Assembly: GCA_031278965.1 (NCBI GenBank)
Contig: JAITJJ010000072.1
Span: 1 to 5,274 of the forward strand
Reading direction: 5' to 3'
Origin: Deferribacteraceae bacterium
GTDB taxonomy: Bacteria; Chrysiogenota; Deferribacteres; Deferribacterales; JAISNW01
Length of the DNA stretch: 5,274 bases
Made by a program: the position numbers and the translations under genes. Below are positions 1 through 5,256 of the stretch, piece after piece. The notes beneath the pieces are model-generated. The model had not been told where the DNA came from. It saw only the letters and a list, made by a program, of their open reading frames with translations, and searched no databases. Position 1 is the first letter of the stretch; every line of letters starts with the position of its first letter.

Positions 1-421
1 TAATCAAGCCTTTATGTATGTAGTTATAGAGGGTTTTAGTGGAGATATTGACAGAGAAAGAGAATTTTTTCTTTCTCATATTTGCCAATGCTGCATCAGG
101 GGAGAATTTTTCCTTTACAATTTTTCTATGTATATATTCTTCAAAGCTTTTATTGGAGGCGGCTTTATTTTTCCTACCTTTACGCGAGGCGGCGCAATTG
201 TGTTTAAGTGTAGCGTGAGAAGCCTTATAGACAGGGAGTTCTTTTAGGTGAGTATCCAATTGAGAGACTTTTCCTCTGGCGATTTTCCGTTCAATAGTTT
301 TTCTGTCTCTGCCGGGGATTTCAGCGATTTTCTTTTTTGGGATTTTTGCTTTAATAAAGCCTTGAATTTGATAGCGTTCCTGCTCAGTAATTTATTTCCA
401 ACGTCTTTTTTTGTAGTAGTA
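1..421 (-). pseudogene. IS30-family transposase, N-terminal fragment, decayed
   Basis: Reading the minus strand in the frame whose last full codon is at 2-4 gives an uninterrupted 130-codon stretch (391 down to 2). It begins ITEQERYQIQGFIKAK, then a helix-turn-helix-like part (KKKIAEIPGRDRKTIERKIARG), a KFSPDAAL block and TKTLYNYIHKGL at the window edge. This order (LTEeERyqIe, IAeiLGR..TI.REI.RG, eKySPdA, TLYNYI.kGl) is what I know from the N-terminal half of Firmicutes-type IS30 transposases. The DDE catalytic domain would lie beyond position 1. A TAA at 392-394 falls where homologues usually have an aromatic residue (WK-stop-ITEQER), and in-frame coding resumes upstream of it (YYYKKRRWK, 395-421). 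No in-frame ATG precedes the conserved part; the first is at 77-79. The element is therefore probably inactive, although a start on a rare codon cannot be excluded. The family call is by motif recall, not by a search. Confidence 0.8.
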
Positions 422-551
422 TTGCTCTGCCCCTACACCTACGCTTATACTACCGTTGGGCAATTAAAGTTACAATGTATACATCCCATTCCTCAAATTC
501 TTGTTTGTTGCATTTTATACGGATTTATTATACTCTCCTTAATTACGGATT
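422..551. other. AT-rich gap between IS30 remnant and fliR
   Basis: This stretch lies upstream of the transposase N-terminus and should contain the outer end of the insertion element. I see no gene in it. The forward reading frame that crosses it (248-559) is the antisense shadow of the transposase. On the minus strand a segment around 455-478 (TTGTAACTTTAATTGCCCAA) has the look of an IS30 terminal repeat, but the partner end is outside the window, so the boundary cannot be fixed. No recognisable fliQ sequence precedes fliR. Confidence 0.4.
505..534 (+). promoter_or_regulatory. Possible promoter for fliR
   Basis: TTGTTG (505-510) and TATACT (529-534) are separated by 18 bp and resemble sigma-70 -35 and -10 boxes. 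The predicted start point would be close to 541, leaving only about 10 nt before the fliR ATG and no clear Shine-Dalgarno sequence in it. The match is weak in an AT-rich background. Flagellar genes are also often driven by sigma-54 or sigma-28, whose consensus I do not see here. Confidence 0.25.
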
Positions 552-1334
552 ATGTTTGATCAGCTTTTTGACCCTGTTCTTTTAATGACCTATTTTTTTA
601 CGGTTTTGCGTGCCGGAGGGATCCTTTTTACCTCTCCTGTTTTTGGCAGCACTATGGTAAAACCGCAAATACGCTTTGCCGTAGCAATCCTTTTTGCTGC
701 CGTTATGTATCGCTTTGCTCCCCCTGTCAGTTATGGTTTTGACGTATCCCCCCTCTTTCTGGTGTTGCAGATAGCGCGGGAGCTTCTTATCGGTATCGCC
801 ATAGGCACCCTCACAAGCACCCTCTTTTCCGCCGTTCAGCTTGGGGGGTATCTCATAGATTTTCAGATGGGCTTCAGTATGGTAAACGTTATGGACCCTG
901 AAAGCGGCGGCTCATTTTCTTATATATCGCAGGTTCAGAATGTGCTTACAATCCTTATCTTTGTGGCAGTGGGGGGACCGAGACTTATAATAGAAGCTAT
1001 AGCCTACTCCTATCAGGTTATTCCGCTTGGAGCATTAACTTTTTCCGTCAATGCTTTTAAGTTTGGGGTAGACCTCTTTGCAAAGGTTTTCATAATAGCC
1101 GTCTGCATTACCGCCCCTCCTGTAATATCCTTAATGGCGGCAAACGCAATACTGGGGGTTATGGCGCGTATTATCCCTCAGATCAACCTTTTAGTGGTAG
1201 GCTTCCCCCTTAAAATTGCGGTGGGGCTCTTTATGTTTATGATGAGCCTGCAATTTTTTTATGTTGCTTTTGAAAAAGTAATGTTCAGCTATTTTAAGAA
1301 TATCCGTGAGATGATGCGGCTTTTTGCGGGCTAG
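552..1334 (+). CDS. fliR: Flagellar biosynthetic protein FliR
   Basis: FliR is an inner-membrane component of the flagellar type III export gate and works with FliP, FliQ, FlhA and FlhB to pass rod, hook and filament subunits through the membrane. The 260-residue product has the usual family length and is almost wholly hydrophobic, with membrane-embedded segments at roughly 10-30, 38-55, 67-100, 128-155, 174-203 and 212-240. Family hallmarks visible are RAGGILFTSPVFGS (20-33), ARELLIGIAIG (75-85), GGYLIDFQMGF followed by DP (98-116), and the late ARIIPQINLLVVGFPLKIAVG (205-225, cited in part). Both termini look complete. The ATG at 552 is preceded by an in-frame stop at 540-542 and by only a weak ribosome site (CGGA). 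FliR normally sits in a fliPQR-flhBA cluster; here it stands alone between an IS30 remnant and a convergent regulator, so its usual upstream partners may have been separated by rearrangement. Confidence 0.95.
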   Translation: MFDQLFDPVLLMTYFFTVLRAGGILFTSPVFGSTMVKPQIRFAVAILFAAVMYRFAPPVSYGFDVSPLFLVLQIARELLIGIAIGTLTSTLFSAVQLGGYLIDFQMGFSMVNVMDPESGGSFSYISQVQNVLTILIFVAVGGPRLIIEAIAYSYQVIPLGALTFSVNAFKFGVDLFAKVFIIAVCITAPPVISLMAANAILGVMARIIPQINLLVVGFPLKIAVGLFMFMMSLQFFYVAFEKVMFSYFKNIREMMRLFAG

Positions 1335-1344
1335 AATAGATCTG

Positions 1345-1809
1345 TCATAATGCCTGCTCAGCGGCAGATTCCTCATCTTTTTCATCTATCAGAACAGAGC
1401 GCTCCTTTTCTAGTATATCTTTCAGAGAGATGTTATCAATATAATCAAGCATCACTTTGTTAAGCCCCTGCCATATCTCTATTGTCGGGCATTTGTCCAT
1501 GCGGTTGCACTCAACGGCAAGCCCGTTATCAAGGCAGACTACCGGGGCGATATTACCCTCTGTCACCCTCAATATATCCCCAAGACTATACTCTTCCGGC
1601 GGCTTTGCCAACCTATAGCCGCCCTGAAACCCCCGCGTGGTCTTAACAAGCCTTGCTTTATGGAGCAATGGCATTATCTGTTCGAGATAATTTTTTGAAA
1701 TCCCATGCTTTAGAGCAATCTCTTTAAGCGGAACAAACCGCTCGTCCTTAATTTTCGCAAGTTCCAAAAGAACCCGCAGAGCGTTGCGCCCTTTTGTTGA
1801 GACTCTCAT
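1345..1809 (-). CDS. iscR: Rrf2-family Fe-S-sensing transcriptional regulator (IscR-like)
   Basis: This 154-residue protein matches the Rrf2/IscR family: N-terminal RVSTKGRNALRVLLELA (2-18), a winged helix-turn-helix (about 27-50, recognition helix near ISKNYLEQIMPLL) and the wing with RGFQGGYRLAKP (59-70). The effector region has three cysteines, C92, C101 and C107, in the place where IscR binds a [2Fe-2S] cluster. In E. coli IscR the ligands are C92, C98, C104 and H107; here the first gap is longer (C-x8-C-x5-C) and no histidine follows (CPTIEIW). The cluster may therefore be held differently. The start is supported by AAGGAT (1818-1823) 8 nt upstream. The gene is divergent from nifS-nifU and very probably regulates that operon and itself. 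It ends 10 bp from the convergent fliR stop. The C-terminal tail (136-154) is acidic and not conserved in my recollection. The symbol is by analogy; an iron or cysteine-sensing Rrf2 paralogue is the alternative. Confidence 0.88.
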   Translation of the reverse strand: MRVSTKGRNALRVLLELAKIKDERFVPLKEIALKHGISKNYLEQIMPLLHKARLVKTTRGFQGGYRLAKPPEEYSLGDILRVTEGNIAPVVCLDNGLAVECNRMDKCPTIEIWQGLNKVMLDYIDNISLKDILEKERSVLIDEKDEESAAEQAL

Positions 1810-1856
1810 AAAATTCTATCCTTAAATTACTTTTTTTGCTTAATCCGATCTTTTAT

Positions 1857-1885
1857 TTGACATTCTATAATAAAAGAGATATCTT
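1857..1885 (+). promoter_or_regulatory. Putative promoter of nifS-nifU
   Basis: A perfect TTGACA (1857-1862) is followed after 17 bp by TATCTT (1880-1885), a 4 of 6 match to the -10 consensus. Transcription would begin near 1892, at the left edge of the inverted repeat 1891-1921. The boxes lie almost exactly on top of the reverse promoter for the regulator gene, so two polymerases could not occupy both at once. An imperfect dyad AAAAGAGATATCTTTT (1872-1887) lies between the boxes. Confidence 0.55.
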
Positions 1886-1890
1886 TTCAA
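1862..1890 (-). promoter_or_regulatory. Putative promoter of the iscR-like gene
   Basis: On the minus strand TTGAAA (plus positions 1885-1890) and TAGAAT (1862-1867) are 17 bp apart, each matching the sigma-70 consensus at 5 of 6 positions. Transcription would begin near 1855 and give a leader of roughly 45 nt that carries the AAGGAT ribosome site. The -10 box shares bases with the -35 box of the opposed nifS promoter. Confidence 0.6.
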
Positions 1891-1921
1891 TATAAATCTT
1901 ACTAACTTGATAAGATTTATA
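1891..1921. promoter_or_regulatory. Perfect 11-bp inverted repeat, candidate Rrf2 operator
   Basis: TATAAATCTTA (1891-1901) and its exact reverse complement TAAGATTTATA (1911-1921) flank a 9-bp spacer. The repeat covers the predicted nifS start point and lies just upstream of the regulator's -35 box. Bound protein would be placed to block nifS transcription while leaving the reverse promoter free, or touching its upstream edge. It does not closely resemble the E. coli IscR type 1 or type 2 sites that I recall. In RNA it would form an AU-rich 5' stem-loop, which is a second possible role. Confidence 0.55.
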
Positions 1922-1935
1922 AGTTACATTTTTTT

Positions 1936-1940
1936 GGGGA
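1936..1940 (+). promoter_or_regulatory. Ribosome binding site fixing the nifS start
   Basis: GGGGA lies 5 nt before the ATG at 1946. This favours 1946 over the in-frame TTG at 1907, which would begin inside the inverted repeat and add 13 residues not seen in the family. Confidence 0.7.
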
Positions 1941-1945
1941 ATAAA

Positions 1946-3121
1946 ATGAATATCTATTTTGACAACGCAGCCACAACGGTGTGCGGGGATACCGTTGCAA
2001 ACGCGGTGTTTACAGCCATGAAAGAGGTTTACGGCAACCCTTCCAGCGTCCACAGTTTAGGGCAAAAAGCAGCCTTGGCTTTGGACAGAGCCCGCTCCGA
2101 TGTAGCAAAACTCTTAAACTGCGAGGCGAAAGAGATTTATTTCACATCTGGCGGCACAGAATCCGACAACTGGGCGATCAGATCCGCTGCTCTAACCGGT
2201 GCTTTGAAAGGCAAAAAACATGTTGTATCCAGCAAATTTGAGCACCACGCGGTTTTGCACACTTTAAACCGCCTTGAAAAAGAAGGCTATGAAATAACCC
2301 TATTGGATGTGTATTCAGACGGGATAGTGCGCCCGGAAGATGCAGAGAGGGCTATACGGGATGACACCGCCCTGGTTACAATCATGTATGCCAACAACGA
2401 GATCGGCACAATTCAACCGATCGCAGAGATAGGTTCCATCTGCCGTCGAAAAGGGGTGCCCTTCCACACGGATGCCGTTCAGGCGGTGGGGCATATTCCG
2501 GTGGATGTGAAAGCGGACAATGTGGATATGCTCTCCCTGTCGGCTCATAAATTCAATGGACCCAAAGGAGTCGGGGTTCTTTATGCGCGCCAGAGGGTTC
2601 CCCTCAATATATTTATGGAAGGCGGGGCGCAGGAGCGCGGCAGGCGCGGCGGAACAGAGAATGTAGCAGGAAATATAGGGCTTGCAACGGCGCTCACGGA
2701 AGCTGTGGAGAACCTTGAGGCAAATGCTGCCAAAACCATAGCTATCCGCGAAAAACTTGTGAAGGAACTTCTTAAAATTCCAAAGAGCAGATACAATGGA
2801 GATCCGGAAAAGCACCTCCCCGGAGTGGCAAACTTCTGCTTTGAAGGGATTGAAGGGGAATCGCTGCTCTTAAAGTTGGACGCGGCGGGGATATGCGCTT
2901 CCTCTGGCTCCGCCTGCACATCGGGTTCTCTTGATCCGTCCCATGTTCTCCTTGCCATAGGGCTTTCCCATGAAATAGCCCACGGTTCCCTCAGACTCTC
3001 TTTTAACGAGCAAAACACCTTTGAAGAGGCGGATTTTATAATAAAAACTCTTCCGCCAATCATTGAAAAACTAAGAAGCATGTCCCCGGTGTGGGAACGG
3101 ATTCAAAAAGGAGGAAAGTAA
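1946..3121 (+). CDS. nifS: Cysteine desulfurase, NifS/IscS class I
   Basis: This 391-residue PLP enzyme converts cysteine to alanine and holds the released sulfur as a persulfide for delivery to the scaffold. It starts with the typical MNIYFDNAATT. Visible motifs are FTSGGTESDN (66-75, phosphate cup), EHHAV (99-103), YANNEIGTIQP (148-158), FHTDAVQ (173-179, Asp176 facing the PLP nitrogen), SAHKFNGPKG with the PLP lysine K202, and RRGGTEN (233-239). The sulfur-carrying loop reads SSGSACTSG, with catalytic Cys324, the class I type. Length agrees with NifS/IscS (about 390-405). Start chosen at ATG 1946 because of the GGGGA site and family alignment. Only one base separates its stop from the nifU-like ATG, so the two are surely co-transcribed and partner proteins. 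Expression probably answers to the divergent Rrf2 regulator. The name nifS rather than iscS is a convention for this two-gene layout; nothing here points to nitrogen fixation. Confidence 0.96.
   Translation: MNIYFDNAATTVCGDTVANAVFTAMKEVYGNPSSVHSLGQKAALALDRARSDVAKLLNCEAKEIYFTSGGTESDNWAIRSAALTGALKGKKHVVSSKFEHHAVLHTLNRLEKEGYEITLLDVYSDGIVRPEDAERAIRDDTALVTIMYANNEIGTIQPIAEIGSICRRKGVPFHTDAVQAVGHIPVDVKADNVDMLSLSAHKFNGPKGVGVLYARQRVPLNIFMEGGAQERGRRGGTENVAGNIGLATALTEAVENLEANAAKTIAIREKLVKELLKIPKSRYNGDPEKHLPGVANFCFEGIEGESLLLKLDAAGICASSGSACTSGSLDPSHVLLAIGLSHEIAHGSLRLSFNEQNTFEEADFIIKTLPPIIEKLRSMSPVWERIQKGGK
3108..3114 (+). promoter_or_regulatory. Strong Shine-Dalgarno for nifU within the nifS end
   Basis: AAGGAGG overlaps the last codons of nifS and is 8 nt before the nifU ATG, the best ribosome site in the window. 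It fits tight translational coupling and high output of the scaffold relative to the desulfurase. Confidence 0.75.
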
Positions 3122-3122
3122 G

Positions 3123-3566
3123 ATGCCTGCGTATTCCAAAGCGGTAATGGATCATTTTGAGAACCCGCGCAATGTGGGGAGGATTGAAGATGCAGACGGG
3201 ATAGGTGAAGTCGGCAATGCCCGTTGCGGAGATATAATGAAAATGTATCTCAAGATAGATGATGATGTTATAACCGATGTCAAGTTTAACACCTTTGGTT
3301 GCGGCGCCGCCATTGCCACAAGTTCTATGGCGACAGAGCTTATTAAAGGGAAAACTATTGATGAAGTTCTTACTTTGACCAATAAGGCGGTGGTTGAAGC
3401 TCTGGACGGGCTTCCGCCGCTGAAGGTTCACTGTTCTGTTTTGGCGGAGGAAGCGGTAAAGAGCGCCCTTGTGGACTATTATAATAAAAGCGGAAGGGCA
3501 AAACCTAAAGCGCTTGAGGATTTTAAGGTAAACGGGGATGCCCACGACGCACCCACAAACTCATAG
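3123..3566 (+). CDS. nifU: Fe-S cluster assembly scaffold, NifU N-domain/IscU type
   Basis: The 147-residue product is the scaffold on which iron and NifS-derived sulfur are joined before transfer to apo-proteins. It begins YSKAVMDHFENPRNVG (4-19), a standard IscU/NifU opening. The three ligand cysteines are C35 in NARCGD (with the conserved Asp37 that helps cluster release), C60 in FNTFGCGAAIATSS and C104 in KVHCSVLAEEA. The C60 and C104 surroundings are of the NifU kind. The protein stops after the scaffold domain: the [2Fe-2S] ferredoxin-like and C-terminal Nfu (CxxC) domains of full-length Azotobacter-type NifU are absent. I also do not see the LPPVK chaperone motif of IscU; the equivalent position reads LPPLK (97-101), a close variant, so HscA-type contact remains possible. 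A hydrophilic tail (about 122-147) ends the protein. It is the second gene of the nifS operon, and no further rightward gene follows. Confidence 0.95.
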   Translation: MPAYSKAVMDHFENPRNVGRIEDADGIGEVGNARCGDIMKMYLKIDDDVITDVKFNTFGCGAAIATSSMATELIKGKTIDEVLTLTNKAVVEALDGLPPLKVHCSVLAEEAVKSALVDYYNKSGRAKPKALEDFKVNGDAHDAPTNS

Positions 3567-3612
3567 AGCCACATGTTCATAGAGAAGGATAACTTTGTTC
3601 TCCAGCGTTTAC

Positions 3613-3639
3613 TGTGAGTTGCAGTAACCGCAACTCACA
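3613..3639. terminator. Perfect 10-bp hairpin between convergent nifU and hom
   Basis: TGTGAGTTGC (3613-3622) pairs exactly with GCAACTCACA (3630-3639) across a 7-nt loop. It lies 46 bp after the nifU stop and about 30 bp after the hom stop, so it could end transcription from both sides. Neither side has a proper run of T after the stem, which weakens the case for an intrinsic terminator. The rest of the 104-bp gap shows no gene. Confidence 0.45.
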
Positions 3640-3670
3640 AAACACTTGTTAGTTTACCTGCTTTATACGG

Positions 3671-4975
3671 CTACCCCTCTTCTTCCACCCGAATCGCCAC
3701 GGGTTCGCCTTTTATAAAGGGGAAACGGATTATCTCTTTTAAACAGTCGTCAATCTGCCGCCCCGTGGTTGTGTGAGTAAGAAAAACCATAGGGATTTGC
3801 AGCTCATTCTCGTAGGGGCGCTGCAGAGCGCTCTTGATACTTACGCTGTTTTTTGCAAGCACTCCCGCTACGCCAGAGAGCACACCGGGAGTATCCTCCG
3901 TTTCAAAGCGGAGATAGTACTCGGACTCTACATCCTTTATATCTGTCAAATTTAACTCTTTGGGGGATAAAAAGCCCAATGGGGGGATACGGGGAGCGGT
4001 TCTATTCACTATCTCTTTAGAGAGTTTAATCACGTCCGCCGCCACGGCGCTGCCGGTTGGGAGGCTGCCCGCACCCCGCCCAAGATGAAAAGTTTCCCCG
4101 ACAATATCGCCTTTCACCAAAACCGCATTAAAAGAATCGTTTACCGCAGCAAGCCTATGTTTAAGAGAGATTATGGTGGGGTGAACCCGCACATCTATCC
4201 CCTTTTCTGTTCTTTTGCCGATAGCCAGAAGTTTTATGGTGCATCCAAGCTCCTTAGCAAAGTTTATATCCACCGTAGATATCTTTGTGATCCCTTCGGT
4301 ATAAACTTTTTTGAAATCCACCCATGTTCCAAAGGCAATGGATGAAAGCAGAGTGATCTTGTGTGCGGAATCTATCCCTTCCACATCAAAGGTGGGGTCG
4401 GCCTCAGCATATCCGAGCGTCTTTGCCTCCGCCAAAGCCGTTTCATAGGTTGCCCCCTCATAGGTCATGCGGGTAAGGATAAAGTTTGCCGTACCGTTGA
4501 TTATGGCGCAAACCTCCAAAATATTGTTTGCTGCCAGATCCTCTTTCAGGACGCTTATTAGAGGAATACCGCCCCCGCAGCTAGCCTCAAAGCCTACGCC
4601 TACTCCCGCCTCGTCCGCCTGTGAAAATATCTCCCGCCCAAACTGTGCAAGGAGCGCCTTATTAGCAGTAACCACATATTTTTTATTGGCGATAGCTTTG
4701 GTAATAAATTCTTTTGCAACCGTATATCCCCCGATAAGTTCCACAACTATATCTATATTAGGCGAGGTAACCAACTCTTCGGCGTCTCTGGTTTTAAACG
4801 GAACATCTTCTAAAAATTGATCATAGGAGGAGGCAATGTTAAGATCGGCTACAGCGCTTAATTCAAGCTCAATGCCGGTTTTATCATAGATAACTGCCCT
4901 GTTCTTTTTAATGGCGGCAACAAAACCTCTTCCTACCACCCCATAACCGATTAAACCTATTCTGACTTTAGTCAT
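3671..4975 (-). CDS. hom: Homoserine dehydrogenase with C-terminal ACT domain
   Basis: This enzyme reduces aspartate semialdehyde to homoserine with NAD(P)H, the branch point toward threonine, methionine and isoleucine. The 434-residue product is monofunctional (no aspartokinase fused). It has an N-terminal Rossmann domain with IGYGVVGRG (9-17), VVTANKALLA with the catalytic-type Lys106, INGTANFILTRM (159-170), and the signature GYAEADPTFDVEGIDSAHK (188-206). E191, D202 and K206 keep the spacing of yeast E208, D219 and K223. The nucleotide-side loop lacks obvious features that would decide NADH or NADPH use. Residues about 352-432 form an ACT domain (YYLRFETEDTPGVLSGVAGV), usually the site of threonine feedback inhibition. 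AAGGAA (4981-4986), 5 nt before the ATG, supports the start. The gene converges on nifU and seems to be a single transcription unit within this window. Confidence 0.96.
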   Translation of the reverse strand: MTKVRIGLIGYGVVGRGFVAAIKKNRAVIYDKTGIELELSAVADLNIASSYDQFLEDVPFKTRDAEELVTSPNIDIVVELIGGYTVAKEFITKAIANKKYVVTANKALLAQFGREIFSQADEAGVGVGFEASCGGGIPLISVLKEDLAANNILEVCAIINGTANFILTRMTYEGATYETALAEAKTLGYAEADPTFDVEGIDSAHKITLLSSIAFGTWVDFKKVYTEGITKISTVDINFAKELGCTIKLLAIGKRTEKGIDVRVHPTIISLKHRLAAVNDSFNAVLVKGDIVGETFHLGRGAGSLPTGSAVAADVIKLSKEIVNRTAPRIPPLGFLSPKELNLTDIKDVESEYYLRFETEDTPGVLSGVAGVLAKNSVSIKSALQRPYENELQIPMVFLTHTTTGRQIDDCLKEIIRFPFIKGEPVAIRVEEEG

Positions 4976-5033
4976 ATATGTTCCTTGTAATTAATCTCTC
5001 TGCAGAGCAGATACCGCGTTTCTTTTCGGCGTT

Positions 5034-5062
5034 ATATTAACAAAAAAGCAAGGACATAACAA
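5034..5062 (-). promoter_or_regulatory. Putative promoter of hom
   Basis: On the minus strand TTGTTA (plus positions 5057-5062) and TAATAT (5034-5039) are 17 bp apart, each a 4 of 6 match to sigma-70. Transcription would start near 5027, giving a leader of about 50 nt. That leader includes a 10-bp palindrome CTCTGCAGAG (4998-5007), which could be a weak operator or chance. I see no terminator/antiterminator pair, leader peptide rich in Thr/Ile/Met, or riboswitch core. Confidence 0.4.
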
Positions 5063-5256
5063 CTATATATTCCAAAGCGGGAGGGGATAAGCAGTTATAC
5101 ATCTCTTTTCTCGCGTTACCCCAGAATTTTTTATTGAACATCTGTAGAGGGTTGAGGATACTGTATTAGGGAGCAGAAAGAGGCAGAAAAAGCCTCACAA
5201 AGTTGATATAGTGATTTTTGCGCAAAAGCAATAAAATCAACCTTGAAGGCAAAATT
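5063..5256. other. Intergenic region upstream of hom, no clear gene
   Basis: This region shows no supported gene. It holds a 12-bp palindrome TTTTGCGCAAAA (5216-5227) placed inside a wider GTTGAT (5202-5207) / ATCAAC (5236-5241) inverted pair, and a short GAGGC/GCCTC hairpin (5180-5196). TTGAAC (5134-5139) and GATACT (5157-5162), 17 bp apart on the plus strand, could be a weak rightward promoter for a gene beginning at 5257. Confidence 0.4.
5216..5227. repeat. 12-bp palindrome TTTTGCGCAAAA
   Basis: This is an exact palindrome about 30 bp before the candidate start codon at 5257, flanked by the longer inverted pair 5202-5207 and 5236-5241. It could be an operator for the rightward gene or form a compact hairpin in its leader. 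Its role is unknown, and a short AT-flanked palindrome may arise by chance. Confidence 0.35.

Noticed and set aside
14..559. Two consecutive forward open frames (14-247 and 248-559).
   Set aside because: Their products are low in normal coding character, neither matches anything I recognise, and the opposite strand reads as an IS30 transposase across 1-421. The second also runs into the start of fliR.
1907..1945. TTG at 1907 as an earlier start for nifS.
   Set aside because: It lies inside the inverted repeat, has no ribosome site, and adds residues that the family lacks. ATG 1946 with GGGGA is the better choice.
2315..3081. Long minus-strand frames across nifS.
   Set aside because: They are antisense to a gene with every NifS motif in order, and their translations show no known domain.
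3060..3545. Minus-strand frame of 161 codons across nifU.
   Set aside because: It is antisense to a well-supported scaffold gene with conserved cysteines; the translation is not recognisable.
4467..4820. Forward frame of 117 codons inside hom.
   Set aside because: It is the shadow of the hom coding frame in a conserved region and lacks a supporting ribosome site.
4976..5130. A riboswitch or T-box in front of hom.
   Set aside because: A bulged GGGG/CCCC pairing is possible around 5087-5122, but it lies upstream of the likely start point and I see no conserved riboswitch or T-box core, nor a terminator stem with a U-run.
5037..5141. A 34-codon minus-strand frame upstream of hom (begins MFNKKFWGN) as a leader peptide or small membrane protein.
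   Set aside because: It has no ribosome site, no enrichment of Thr, Ile or Met codons as an attenuator would need, and overlaps the predicted hom promoter.
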